Origin: Planctomycetaceae bacterium | GTDB lineage: Bacteria > Planctomycetota > Phycisphaerae > Phycisphaerales > SM1A02 | Assembly: GCA_002685335.1 (NCBI GenBank) | Contig: NYWY01000045.1 | Coordinates: 1-45,777 of the forward strand | Length of the DNA: 45,777 bases | Reading direction: 5' to 3' | Shown: in pieces, positions 26,313 through 34,414 of the stretch | Layout of the letters: the number at the start of each line of letters is the position of its first letter | How positions within the stretch are numbered: position 1 is the stretch's first letter | The notes under the pieces: generated by a model | Databases searched by the model: none | Seen by the model: only the letters and a program-made list of their open reading frames with translations | Told to the model about the DNA's origin: nothing | Made by a program: the position numbers and the translations under genes

Positions 26313-26340
26313 GGAACTTCAGCCGTACGTACGGATGGTA
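26313..26340 (+). promoter_or_regulatory. Possible ECF-type promoter with palindrome upstream of the sigma gene
   Basis: GGAACTT at 26313-26319 equals the -35 consensus of sigma-E-type promoters. The following spacer contains the perfect 12-base palindrome CCGTACGTACGG (26323-26334), which could be an operator. A second GGAAC lies at 26302. This would suit autoregulation by the sigma factor encoded about 110 bases downstream. Confidence 0.35.
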
Positions 26341-26429
26341 CCCGGCTGGAATCCGCCGACCTCAGCGAGACGAACCGCTTTTGGATTCCCATCGTTTTCT
26401 TGATAGAACGTCCTTCAGGACACCCTCGC

Positions 26430-27161
26430 ATGCCAGATTCCTCAAGAGCTGACCGATACGACGAGGCCAACGCCACGTCCGGTGGTGCGAACCGCGGATA
26501 CGTGGTGAACGCGGCCAGTGGCACCCACGCGGCTCTCGATCCGGATCCTGGCCTTTCGGGTGTCCTGGGCGCCGTTCGCGGCACTCATGTGCCGGAGGTC
26601 GATCCCGACCTCGAGCTGATCGAAGCCTGGCGGCGTGGCTCGAACGCTTCCCTCGATATTCTCTTCCAGCGGGTGCAGCCGCGGATCTACGGCCTCTGTC
26701 TTCGGATGCTCGGCCGACCGGAGATCGCGGCGGACGTCGCCCAGGATGCGTTCCTGCGGATGTACGAAGGTCTTCCCAGTTTCGACGGCCGGGCGAAGTT
26801 CATGACCTGGAGCATCCGGGTCACGCTCAACTGCGTCTACAGCCATCTGAGACGCGAGAAGCTCCGGCGGCACGCCCGGCTTCCGGAAAACGAACACGGG
26901 ATCAACCTGGGCGCGACGGAGTCCGATCCCACGGAGAGGCTTGATCGACTCACGCTTCGCCGGGACGTCGTGACCGCCCTGGGGAGTCTCGATCTCCAGG
27001 CCCGTGCGATCATCGTGCTTCGTGATCTTCAGGGGCTCGACTACGCCGACATCGCCGAAGTTCTCGGGACCCCGATCGGAACCGTCAAGAGCCGTCTGTT
27101 CCGAGCTCGGGCGGCCCTGAGATTCTCGCTTGAAGGTCTGGGACACGACGGGGCCGGTTGA
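26430..27161 (+). CDS. ECF-type RNA polymerase sigma factor (SigE-like)
   Basis: Group 4 sigma factor of 243 residues that directs RNA polymerase to alternative promoters. Region 2 is IEAWRRGSNASLDILFQRVQPRIYGLCLRMLG followed by the core-binding DVAQDAFLRMYEGL and FMTWSIRVTLNCVYSHLRRE (-10 recognition). Region 4 is LGSLDLQARAIIVLRDLQGL followed by YADIAEVLGTPIGTVKSRLFRAR (helix-turn-helix). The first 60 residues are a low-complexity N-terminal extension rich in Ala, Gly and Asn, longer than usual. ATG 26430 has CAGGA ten bases before it; the alternative TTG at 26400 is unlikely. The next gene is a membrane protein on the same strand, fitting a sigma/anti-sigma pair. Confidence 0.92.
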   Translation: MPDSSRADRYDEANATSGGANRGYVVNAASGTHAALDPDPGLSGVLGAVRGTHVPEVDPDLELIEAWRRGSNASLDILFQRVQPRIYGLCLRMLGRPEIAADVAQDAFLRMYEGLPSFDGRAKFMTWSIRVTLNCVYSHLRREKLRRHARLPENEHGINLGATESDPTERLDRLTLRRDVVTALGSLDLQARAIIVLRDLQGLDYADIAEVLGTPIGTVKSRLFRARAALRFSLEGLGHDGAG

Positions 27162-27247
27162 CGCCGGCGACTCGCCTTCTCTCCGCTACTCTGCACTCAG
27201 GACATCGACCGCGGTGTCCGTGACACCAGGGTTCGGAAGACCGGCCG

Positions 27248-28369
27248 TTGACCAAAGACTTCGACCATCCTCACGAACCGGATGACTCCGACGTCGACGA
27301 GAACGACGCCTCGGAAGGCATCACGCCTCGAGGCGACGGTTCCGATGACGACTCGGGTCATGCCGAAGGGTCATCGCCAGTCGATCCTCCGCCGGAACTG
27401 CTCGAACTGTTCGGAGGCTCCGCCGAGCTCACCGCCCTCGCGGACGAAGACGCGAACGAACTGCTCCGGTTCGTGGAATCGGCGATGACCGAGGCGGAGG
27501 CTTCGGAATTCCTGGACCGCCTCGAATCCCGGGACCCCCTCGCGGCCATGCGTCTGCGGAGAATGCAGGAGGATCACCGGCTGCTCCGCACCACGGGAGA
27601 AGTTCCGATCGGCCGGGATCTCCTGGGCCCGGTTCGGGCCCGAGTGGCGCGGGGCGAGATCGTCGCGGATTCCAACTTCGCGGCCGGCGCGGCGGAGCCC
27701 ACGCAATTCATGGAGCGATCGCTGGAGTCCCTCGCTCGTGGTCGACGCTGGCGGGCCAAGCGGCGTCCGGTGCAATTGCTTTTCGCGATGTTGATGATCA
27801 CCGGAATCGCCCTGGCGGTGGTCTGGGGACGGGGGCGTTTGAGCGAGAACGGCTGGAAGCTGGAATCGACGTCCGATGCGACTGTTGCGGAGAGGAAGAC
27901 GACGTCCGTCCTCGCGTCGTTCGGGCTGGTGGTTCCGGTCGCCGACGCCGGACGATTCGAGACCGAGATCGCCCTGGTCTCGATCGAGCGAGGTGTGGTG
28001 CTGGTGCGAAATCTCCGGGCTCCGGAACCAGGAGATACCGTCGATCAGCCCCCGCCGATCGTGGGAACGATCGAGGATGCACCGGGGAACGCTCTTCGGA
28101 GTGCCCTGGCCGACCGCGGTTTCGACTACGCATTCGTCGTGACCCGGGCGGAGGCTTCCGCGGTGCTGGCGGAGATCGGCCGGGTGGCCGCGGAACGGGA
28201 TGGTCGATTTCTCGCTCGTCTGGTTTCGACCGATTCGACCATCGACGTGGATCAGACGCCGGACGCCTGGACGAGCTGGTCCCGTCAGGCGGAGGCGATT
28301 CCCACCGGGGTCGACAGTGATGATCTCGTCGTGGTTCCGCTGGCCATGGTGCCGTTCAACGCCGGATGA
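27248..28369 (+). CDS. Single-pass membrane protein, putative anti-sigma factor
   Basis: A 373-residue protein with a very acidic, disordered N-terminus (1-50, Asp/Glu/Ser), a small helical cytosolic segment (about 55-135, LLRFVESAMTEAEASEFLDRL), one transmembrane helix at 175-194 (VQLLFAMLMITGIALAVVWG) and an extracytoplasmic domain of about 170 residues. Position 86 bases after the ECF sigma gene and the topology suggest an anti-sigma factor. The zinc-finger HxxxCxxC of the common ZAS anti-sigma group is absent, so it would be another type or an unrelated sensor. The start is TTG 27248, with GGAAG upstream; a stop lies just before in frame and no ATG occurs until residue 80. TACTCT at 27187 is a possible -10 of its own. 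Confidence 0.72.
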   Translation: MTKDFDHPHEPDDSDVDENDASEGITPRGDGSDDDSGHAEGSSPVDPPPELLELFGGSAELTALADEDANELLRFVESAMTEAEASEFLDRLESRDPLAAMRLRRMQEDHRLLRTTGEVPIGRDLLGPVRARVARGEIVADSNFAAGAAEPTQFMERSLESLARGRRWRAKRRPVQLLFAMLMITGIALAVVWGRGRLSENGWKLESTSDATVAERKTTSVLASFGLVVPVADAGRFETEIALVSIERGVVLVRNLRAPEPGDTVDQPPPIVGTIEDAPGNALRSALADRGFDYAFVVTRAEASAVLAEIGRVAAERDGRFLARLVSTDSTIDVDQTPDAWTSWSRQAEAIPTGVDSDDLVVVPLAMVPFNAG

Positions 28370-28390
28370 CGAGCGGGCGTCCGCTGGGAC

Positions 28391-29095
28391 TCAGGACGCG
28401 GGGGGTGATCCCTCGTGGTGGCCCACCGGGGATTCGCGTCCCTGCCGCAGTCTCGTGATGTTGCCGCGATGTCGAATCACCACGAACGCCGCGATGAGTC
28501 CGGTCACCACGAGGAACGGGATCGAGCCCCGGATCGCGCCGTCGCCGGTACCCAGTGCCAGGGCGAGCACCGTCGCGGGAAGGACGATGGCGCCGATCAT
28601 GCTGGCGAGCGACATGAAACGGGTGAGGCCCAGAATCACGGCCCAGACCAGAAAGGCCGCGATGGCGGGGATCGTCAGGATCGGCCACATGGCGAGCACG
28701 CTGCCGAATCCCGTCGCGACACCCTTGCCGCCTCGGAATCCCAGGTGAGGGCTGAAGCAGTGGCCGAGGATCGCCGCGACCGCGACGCTCATCCAGCCCC
28801 AGGCGGCGGCGGGTGCGATGTCCCCGGCATCCTGGCCGATCACCCCGGCGAGCCAGCCGGCGAGAATCACGGGGATCGCGCCTTTGAGTGCATCAAGCAG
28901 GAAGCACGCGATTCCGAATCGTCGACCGAGTACGCGTCCGACGTTGGTGGCCCCCGGATTTCCAGAGCCGTGCGTGCGGATGTCGACGCCACGGCTCCGG
29001 GCGATCATGACGCCGAAGGGCGTGCTTCCGCAGGCGAACGCGACCGTGATCGCGGTCCACCAGAACCAGCCGAAATGTGTCGCCGCTTCGTTCAT
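28391..29095 (-). CDS. plsY: Glycerol-3-phosphate acyltransferase PlsY
   Basis: Transfers acyl groups from acyl-phosphate to glycerol-3-phosphate in phospholipid synthesis; inner-membrane protein. The 234 residues contain five to seven hydrophobic segments and the three catalytic loops: STPFGVMIARSRGVDIRTHGSGNPGATNVGR (motif 1, shown in part), LGHCFSPHLGFRGGKGVAT (motif 2) and VVIRHRGNITRLRQG (motif 3). Length is slightly above the typical 200, with a hydrophilic C-terminal tail (ESPVGHHEGSPPAS). Its start overlaps the end of the waaF-like gene by four bases, but a TATCAT box 7 bases upstream of the ATG suggests it can also be transcribed on its own. Confidence 0.92.
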   Translation of the reverse strand: MNEAATHFGWFWWTAITVAFACGSTPFGVMIARSRGVDIRTHGSGNPGATNVGRVLGRRFGIACFLLDALKGAIPVILAGWLAGVIGQDAGDIAPAAAWGWMSVAVAAILGHCFSPHLGFRGGKGVATGFGSVLAMWPILTIPAIAAFLVWAVILGLTRFMSLASMIGAIVLPATVLALALGTGDGAIRGSIPFLVVTGLIAAFVVIRHRGNITRLRQGRESPVGHHEGSPPAS

Positions 29096-30144
29096 GTGGT
29101 GGATGATACCGAGGCGGGGTCCAGGAACCCCGAAACCGCATGCACCACGTCACCGACCGCGATTCGATCGATGCGACAGGCCTCCGGATGTCGATCGGCG
29201 ACGTGGGCCTGGTCGAGGAACGGTTCCGCGAGCAGGATCCGCTCCCGCGCTCCGGGCAGCAGCGTCCATCGATGATCGGTCGGGCCGAACAACGCCACAG
29301 TCGGAACGCCGAGTCCGACCGCGAGATGACGGGGACCGGTGTCGTTGGTGACCAACGCGTCGCATCCTCCGACCACGGCTCGCAGGGTGTGAAGTCCGAG
29401 GCCGAGCGCTCCGAGATCCCGCACCACGGGGTTCGAGCAGTTTTCCAGGTCCTCGGCGATGGAGGCGAGCAGCTCCCGTTCGTCCGGACCGCCGATGAGC
29501 ACGATCGAACCGGCGATCCCTCGAAGTCGTCGAGCCGTCTCCACGAAGTTCCCCGCCGGCCATCGCTTCGGCATCTTGCTGCCCCCGGGAACGAGTCCCA
29601 GGATCGGTCGGGGCAGGCCGTCGAGCAGAGGGGCGGCGGCGAGTCGCTCCGATTCGCTGACCTGGAGTCGGGGCAGTCGATCTTCGACCGGCACGCCCAG
29701 GGCCTCGACCAGGGAGGCGTAGAGATCGACTGTGGGTCGAGGATCATTCTTCGAGGGTCCCGGCAGCGGATGACTCAGCAGACCGCTGCGGCCATCCCGG
29801 GCGACGCCGATGCGGATCGGGCAGCGGCAGAGTCGGGCCACGAGGGCGGATCTGAAACTCCCCCGCAGGAGCAGGATCGCGTCCGGACGAGTCTCGGCGA
29901 TCCGGCGAGCCGCGCGAACCGGTCCGAGGACGCCTCGGTCTTCGACGGGCCGGAATTCCGCGATGGCCGGATGGTCGGCGAGCGCCGCCCCCGCGATCGG
30001 TCGTCCGTGGAGCGTGATCCGCAGGGTCGGAAAGGTCGCGGCGAGCGCTCGAATCGCCGGTTCGCACATGACCGCATCCCCGAGCCAGTTGGGCGCGAGA
30101 ACGGCGAGATTCTTCCAGCCGGAGGTCTCGAGGCGTGGCGTCAT
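29092..30144 (-). CDS. Glycosyltransferase family 9 (heptosyltransferase, WaaF-like)
   Basis: A 350-residue GT-B glycosyltransferase that would add heptose from ADP-heptose to the LPS inner core. Visible features are the N-terminal NLAVLAPNWLGDAVMCEPAIRAL (acceptor domain, with Asn-Trp-Leu-Gly-Asp typical of heptosyltransferase II), RPILGLVPGGSKMPKRWPAGNF (start of the nucleotide domain), SIVLIGGPDERELLASI, and the ADP-heptose-binding NDTGPRHLAVGLGVPTVALFGPTD. Its neighbours, a gmhB-like phosphatase upstream, support an LPS heptose role. It overlaps the 103-residue gene before it and plsY after it by four bases each, so the cluster is tightly coupled. Confidence 0.9.
   Translation of the reverse strand: MTPRLETSGWKNLAVLAPNWLGDAVMCEPAIRALAATFPTLRITLHGRPIAGAALADHPAIAEFRPVEDRGVLGPVRAARRIAETRPDAILLLRGSFRSALVARLCRCPIRIGVARDGRSGLLSHPLPGPSKNDPRPTVDLYASLVEALGVPVEDRLPRLQVSESERLAAAPLLDGLPRPILGLVPGGSKMPKRWPAGNFVETARRLRGIAGSIVLIGGPDERELLASIAEDLENCSNPVVRDLGALGLGLHTLRAVVGGCDALVTNDTGPRHLAVGLGVPTVALFGPTDHRWTLLPGARERILLAEPFLDQAHVADRHPEACRIDRIAVGDVVHAVSGFLDPASVSSTT
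29103..29108 (-). promoter_or_regulatory. -10-like box TATCAT before plsY
   Basis: On the minus strand TATCAT is followed by 7 bases (CCACCAC) and the plsY ATG. It lies within the last codons of the waaF-like gene, so an internal leaderless start would be needed. Confidence 0.4.
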
Positions 30145-30452
30145 GGATCATCTGATCCGGGGTCGTCTCGGGGTGGATCAGGCGCGATCCAGAGAGGCAC
30201 GCCACGACCGTCCCGGTGCCATTGGTCGGTGTTTCGTCGGAGTTCGGCGGCCAGACCCAGGCTCAGGATCTGCGGACCCTTGACGTTGATTTCCAGCCGG
30301 CGATCATCGATCGACACCCGTTCGAGTTCGACGCCCGTGCGTTCTGCGATTCCGTGGGCCGCGGCGAGGACGGTCTCCCTGAGTCGTTCATCCTCCAGAT
30401 CCGCCTCTTCGGCGAAAGTGAGTCGAACGGCGTGGGACCTCGATTCGGTCAT
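30141..30452 (-). CDS. Conserved-looking small protein in the LPS heptose cluster, function unknown
   Basis: A 103-residue protein I do not recognise. It has a helix rich in Glu and Arg (EEADLEDERLRETVLAAAHG), then GVELERVSIDDRRLEINVKG (beta strands) and LGLAAELRRNTDQWHRDG, and a Pro/Asp-rich tail. No signal peptide, membrane segment or Cys. Its four-base overlaps with the gmhB-like gene upstream and the heptosyltransferase downstream indicate one transcript and suggest a role linked to LPS core synthesis or regulation of it, which is inference from position only. Confidence 0.7.
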   Translation of the reverse strand: MTESRSHAVRLTFAEEADLEDERLRETVLAAAHGIAERTGVELERVSIDDRRLEINVKGPQILSLGLAAELRRNTDQWHRDGRGVPLWIAPDPPRDDPGSDDP

Positions 30453-31258
30453 TTTCGCCCCGCGAGGATGATCGCGATGGAGGCGAGCAGGGCGACCACC
30501 GTGACCAGCATCCAGCGGAGAAACGCCTCGTGGTCATCGAGCATGAGGATCGCGGCGACGAACGGAAAGGCGGCGAGACCCATGAAGGCCAGGGCGACCG
30601 CCCGCGTCGATCCCCCGTCGCGGACCCCGATCGATTCGGTGAGATCCTCGACCGCTCGACGGAGCGACGCGATCTCGTTGCGTTCCGGAGCTCGTCCCCG
30701 GCCCGGTTTCCCCGCCGCGAGCACGAGATCGACGGCCTCGGTGAAGTCGGTGGCCGCGGCGGTGGGCTGAATCTGGGTGTCGCCCTCGGCGTCACCCACC
30801 AGCACCGTGCGGCAGCCGGCGGCCCGGCCGGCTTCGATGTCCCGGGGTTGATCGCCGATCATCCAGCTCGCGGACAGGTCGAGGGCGAGATCCCTCGCGG
30901 CCTGAAGCAGCATGCCGGGACGAGGTTTTCTCCAGGGGTGCTCTCGCCGGTACTCCGGCAGGATGGCCTCCGGGTGGTAGGGGCAGTAATAGAAGCGGTC
31001 GATGAGTCCCCGTCGGCCGGCGGCCTGGTCGAGCAGGCCGGCGATCTCCCGGTGGACCTTGTCGACGTCCTCCTCGCCGTACCGGCCACGTGCCACGCCA
31101 CCCTGATTGGTGACGACCACGAGGCGATATCCCGCTTCGCGAAGTCGGAGAAGTCCTTCCGGAACTCCTTCCAACAACGAGACCCGGGTGGGATCGCCCA
31201 AGTCGCCGTCGTTGGCGATGAGCGTGTTGTCGCGATCGAGAAAAATAACGGGATCCAC
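30449..31258 (-). CDS. HAD-IIIA phosphatase, GmhB-like, with C-terminal membrane hairpin
   Basis: A 269-residue protein whose first 180 residues fit D,D-heptose 1,7-bisphosphate phosphatase (GmhB), which prepares ADP-heptose for LPS. HAD motifs are PVIFLDRDNTLIA (Asp8 nucleophile, Asp10), VVVTNQGGVARG, KPRPGMLLQ and WMIGDQPRDIEAGRAAG. The zinc loop is incomplete: YYCPYHPEA is present, but the usual C-x-C before RKP is replaced by EHPWRKP. Uniquely, the tail adds two predicted transmembrane helices (about 220-240 and 247-267), anchoring it in the membrane. The start is GTG 31258, because TATTCT ends seven bases upstream and the domain begins directly; longer frames to 31387 read through the promoter. 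It begins the minus-strand cluster. Confidence 0.87.
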   Translation of the reverse strand: MDPVIFLDRDNTLIANDGDLGDPTRVSLLEGVPEGLLRLREAGYRLVVVTNQGGVARGRYGEEDVDKVHREIAGLLDQAAGRRGLIDRFYYCPYHPEAILPEYRREHPWRKPRPGMLLQAARDLALDLSASWMIGDQPRDIEAGRAAGCRTVLVGDAEGDTQIQPTAAATDFTEAVDLVLAAGKPGRGRAPERNEIASLRRAVEDLTESIGVRDGGSTRAVALAFMGLAAFPFVAAILMLDDHEAFLRWMLVTVVALLASIAIILAGRK

Positions 31259-31265
31259 GCGGATC

Positions 31266-31271
31266 AGAATA
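31266..31271 (-). promoter_or_regulatory. -10-like box TATTCT for leaderless gmhB-like gene
   Basis: On the minus strand TATTCT is followed by 7 bases (GATCCGC) and a GTG start at 31258. Confidence 0.5.
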
Positions 31272-31385
31272 ACCGCGGCGAGCAACGAATGGCTCGCAGG
31301 AATCAGAGGACCGGCTAGGATTCCGGGTTCGGTCGTTTTCCGAAGTGGAGACGACCAGTTTCGTGATCCAAGAAGAAATGACTCC

Positions 31386-32678
31386 ATGATGAATCAGGTT
31401 CATGATTCCGGCGCTCTCGGAATTCTCGCCGGTGGTGGCCCGGCCCCGGGTATCAACGCGGTGATCTCCGCCGCCACGATCCGGGCGAGGCTGCAGGGGA
31501 TCGAGGTCCACGGGATCCTCGATGGCTTCGGTCGGCTGATCGAAGGCAGCGATGAGGCGACCCGGCTGCTCGAGATCGACGACGTCGCCCGCATGCACTA
31601 CCGGGGCGGTTCGATGCTCGGCATCGCCCGGGCCAATCCGACTCGTCGTGACAAGGACCTCGATCGGGTCATCGCCGGGCTCGAGGCTCGAGGCATCGAC
31701 AAACTCATCACCATCGGCGGGGACGACACCGCCTATTCGGCGTTCCGGACCAGCGAGCGGGCCGAAGGCCGGATCCAGGTCGCCCACGTTCCGAAGACCA
31801 TCGACAACGATCTCGACCTGCCGCCGGAGATCGACACCTTCGGGTACCAGACCGCTCGATCGGTGGGCGTGGATGTGGTTCGGAACCTGATGACCGATGC
31901 CAAGACCACGCGTCGGTGGTACGTCGTGATCGCGATGGGTCGCACCGCCGGGCATCTCGCGCTGGGCATCGGAAAGGCCTCGGGGGCGACGCTGACCGTG
32001 GTGCCGGAGGAATTCGGTGATCGACGGATCCCGCTGGCCGAAGTCGTGGACATCCTGGTCGGCGCGATCATCAAGCGTCGATCCGAAGGCCGCGAAGACG
32101 GGGTCGCGGTGATCGCCGAAGGCGTGGCGCTCTCGATCGACGAAGACGATCTCGGGCAGTTGGGTCCGATCGAGCGGGACGCCCACGGACACGTCCGACT
32201 GGCGGAGATCGACTTCGGAGGTGGTCTCAAGCGTCTGGTTCGGAAGCGATTGGCGGAACTGGGACTCGACGTCACGATCGTGGAGAAGAACATCGGCTAC
32301 GAGCTGCGATGTGCGGATCCGGTTCCCGCGGACATGGAGTACTGCCGGGATCTGGGGTACTGCGCCGCCAAGTTCCTGATCGAAGGGGGCTCGGGCGCCC
32401 TGGTTTCGATGCAGGGCGGCCGATTCGTTCCCTGTCCGTTGAAGGAGATGCTCGATCCGGCGACCAATCGGATGCAGGTTCGACGGGTCGACGTCAATTC
32501 GACCCGCTACGGGATCGCCCGTCGTTACATGATCCGACTCCGGCGAGACGACCTGGAGAACCCCGTCAAACTCCAGAAGCTCGCGGAAAGCGCCGGGCTC
32601 ACGCCCGAGGCGTTCCAGGATCGATTCGCGTCGATCGTCGCGGCCGAACCTCCGCCCCTGCATCTGGCGACGAACTGA
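31386..32678 (+). CDS. 6-phosphofructokinase, pyrophosphate-type signatures
   Basis: Phosphorylates fructose-6-phosphate in glycolysis. The 430-residue product has GILAGGGPAPGINAVIS (16-22 GGGPAPG), TIGGDDTAYSA (111-114), HVPKTIDNDLDLP (136-142) and VIAMGRTAGHLALGIGKASG (184-189). In the family, Asp in GGDD and Lys in PKTIDND mark PPi-dependent enzymes, while ATP enzymes have GGDG and PGTIDND; both diagnostic positions here are of the PPi type, making a reversible, ATP-saving step likely. The start codons ATGATG at 31386 and 31389 are both possible; AAGAAG lies 12 bases upstream. It is divergent from the LPS heptose cluster, with 127 bases between. Confidence 0.9.
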   Translation: MMNQVHDSGALGILAGGGPAPGINAVISAATIRARLQGIEVHGILDGFGRLIEGSDEATRLLEIDDVARMHYRGGSMLGIARANPTRRDKDLDRVIAGLEARGIDKLITIGGDDTAYSAFRTSERAEGRIQVAHVPKTIDNDLDLPPEIDTFGYQTARSVGVDVVRNLMTDAKTTRRWYVVIAMGRTAGHLALGIGKASGATLTVVPEEFGDRRIPLAEVVDILVGAIIKRRSEGREDGVAVIAEGVALSIDEDDLGQLGPIERDAHGHVRLAEIDFGGGLKRLVRKRLAELGLDVTIVEKNIGYELRCADPVPADMEYCRDLGYCAAKFLIEGGSGALVSMQGGRFVPCPLKEMLDPATNRMQVRRVDVNSTRYGIARRYMIRLRRDDLENPVKLQKLAESAGLTPEAFQDRFASIVAAEPPPLHLATN

Positions 32679-32815
32679 GGTGACTCCGGTCCGGGCTCCG
32701 GCGTCGGTACGATGCCCGTCGCGTCGGACTCCGATCCGGTGACGACGCGGCCTCGCAGATCGGACGGTACGGACCGACCGAGCCAAGCCCAGCACCACTC
32801 CCGGACCGGAATGCC

Positions 32816-34414
32816 GTGACCGACTCCAACGCACCCGAGGCCGACGGCTCCGTCGCGGCCGATCCCTCCGCCGATCTCATCGCGGCCCGTCGACAGAAGC
32901 TCCGTTTCCTTCGGCAGGAGCTCGAGATCGATCCCTACGGCGGCCGGGTGGAGGGGCTTTCGTCGCTCGCCCGAGCGCGGAACGCCTTCGACGCCGACGC
33001 CCACGAAGCCTTCGATGCCGACCCCGAGGGCGAGGATCGGCGGCCCCGCATGCTGGTCTCCGGTCGGGTGATGCAGCATCGTGACATGGGCAAGCTCGTG
33101 TTCATGACGTTGCGAGACCACACGGGCGATCTCCAGGTCAGCGTGTCCAAGGCTCAATGCGAAGCGGGCATGTTTCGACTCGCCAAGAAGCTCGACTACG
33201 GCGACGTGGTGGTCGCGGGCGGACCGATGGGACAGACCAAGCGAGGCGAGACCTGTGTCTGGGCCGACCGGGTCGAGATTCACGCGAAGAGTCTCGTGCC
33301 GCCGCCGGAGAAGTGGCATGGCCTGTCGGATCCCGAGATCCGCTTCCGTCGTCGCTACGTCGATCTGCACGCGAATCCCGACGCGATCCGGACCCTTCAG
33401 GATCGTTCCCGGATCATCTCTCGCATGCGCGCCTTCATGGAACGGCGGGACTTCCTCGAGGTCGAGACACCGATGATGCAGCCGATGGCCGGGGGTGCCG
33501 CCGCCCGACCGTTCGTGACCCATCACAACACCCTCGACCTCGATCTCTCCCTTCGAATCGCGCCCGAGCTCTACCTCAAGCGTCTGATGGTGGGGGGGTT
33601 GCCGCGGGTGTTCGAGATCAACCGCAACTTCCGCAACGAAGGCGTCGATCGGACCCACAACCCCGAGTTCACCGCGATGGAGGTCTACGAGGCCTTCGGC
33701 GACTGCTGGTCGATGCTTGAATTGACCGAGTCGCTGCTTCACGAGCTGGCGGTGGCCTCGGCATCGGATCGTCGGGCCCGGGGGGACGAGGAAGTCGGCG
33801 GGACGGATGAAGCCCCGGTCATCCCCTTCGACGACATTCCCGTGAACTGGGCTCGCCCCTTCGTCCAGGTGTCCTATTCCGACCTCTTCCTGGAAGCGAC
33901 GGGCGTCGACCTCCGTGATGAGGAGGGCGTTCGAGCCAAGGGCCTCGAACTCGGAATCGGCGATGCGGCGACCCGGGACCACTGGCTGCTGGTCAATGTG
34001 ATCTTCGAAGAGGTCGCGGAGGCGCTGATCGATCCGGCCCGGCCGACCTTCGTGACGGGCTATCCATCGGCGATCAGTCCGCTCACACGGCCGGTGCCCG
34101 AAGATCCGGACTTCTGTGAACGCTGGGACGTGTTCGTGGCGGGAATGGAGGTCGGGCCCTCCTATACCGAGCTGAACGATCCCGAGATTCAGCAGGCCAA
34201 GTTCGCGGAACAACTTCAAGGAGCCGACGACGAGGACCAGGCGTTCCGGACGCTCGACGAGGACTTCCTCGAGGCGCTTCGCGTGGGCATGCCTCCCGCG
34301 GGCGGCCTGGGCCTGGGAGTCGATCGAATCGTGATGTTGCTGACCGGGCAACGCACGATCCGGGAGGTCATCGCCTTTCCGCTCATGCGGCCGGAGGGAA
34401 GCGGCGGCGAATGA
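32816..34414 (+). CDS. lysS: Lysyl-tRNA synthetase (class II)
   Basis: Charges tRNA-Lys with lysine. The 532 residues show the OB-fold anticodon-binding domain (MLVSGRVMQHRDMGKLVFM), motif 1 RMRAFMERRDFLEVETPMM, motif 2 RVFEINRNFRNEGVDRTHNPEFTAMEVYEAF (shown in part), the lysine pocket ending VGPSYTELNDP, and motif 3 GMPPAGGLGLGVDRIVMLL. The N-terminal 40 residues (acidic, Ala-rich) precede the canonical start of the OB domain. The start is GTG at 32816; no ATG lies near. It opens a group of four genes whose stops and starts overlap, so they are probably co-transcribed, although a functional link is not evident. Confidence 0.95.
   Translation: MTDSNAPEADGSVAADPSADLIAARRQKLRFLRQELEIDPYGGRVEGLSSLARARNAFDADAHEAFDADPEGEDRRPRMLVSGRVMQHRDMGKLVFMTLRDHTGDLQVSVSKAQCEAGMFRLAKKLDYGDVVVAGGPMGQTKRGETCVWADRVEIHAKSLVPPPEKWHGLSDPEIRFRRRYVDLHANPDAIRTLQDRSRIISRMRAFMERRDFLEVETPMMQPMAGGAAARPFVTHHNTLDLDLSLRIAPELYLKRLMVGGLPRVFEINRNFRNEGVDRTHNPEFTAMEVYEAFGDCWSMLELTESLLHELAVASASDRRARGDEEVGGTDEAPVIPFDDIPVNWARPFVQVSYSDLFLEATGVDLRDEEGVRAKGLELGIGDAATRDHWLLVNVIFEEVAEALIDPARPTFVTGYPSAISPLTRPVPEDPDFCERWDVFVAGMEVGPSYTELNDPEIQQAKFAEQLQGADDEDQAFRTLDEDFLEALRVGMPPAGGLGLGVDRIVMLLTGQRTIREVIAFPLMRPEGSGGE

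Noticed and set aside
32708..32713. TACGAT as a leaderless promoter of lysS
   Set aside because: It lies about 100 bases before the GTG start, so the leaderless geometry does not apply; it could be an ordinary -10 but no -35 is apparent.
30792..32834. 680-codon minus-strand frame opposite the phosphofructokinase
   Set aside because: Runs across two genes and their shared promoter region; composition is typical of a shadow frame.
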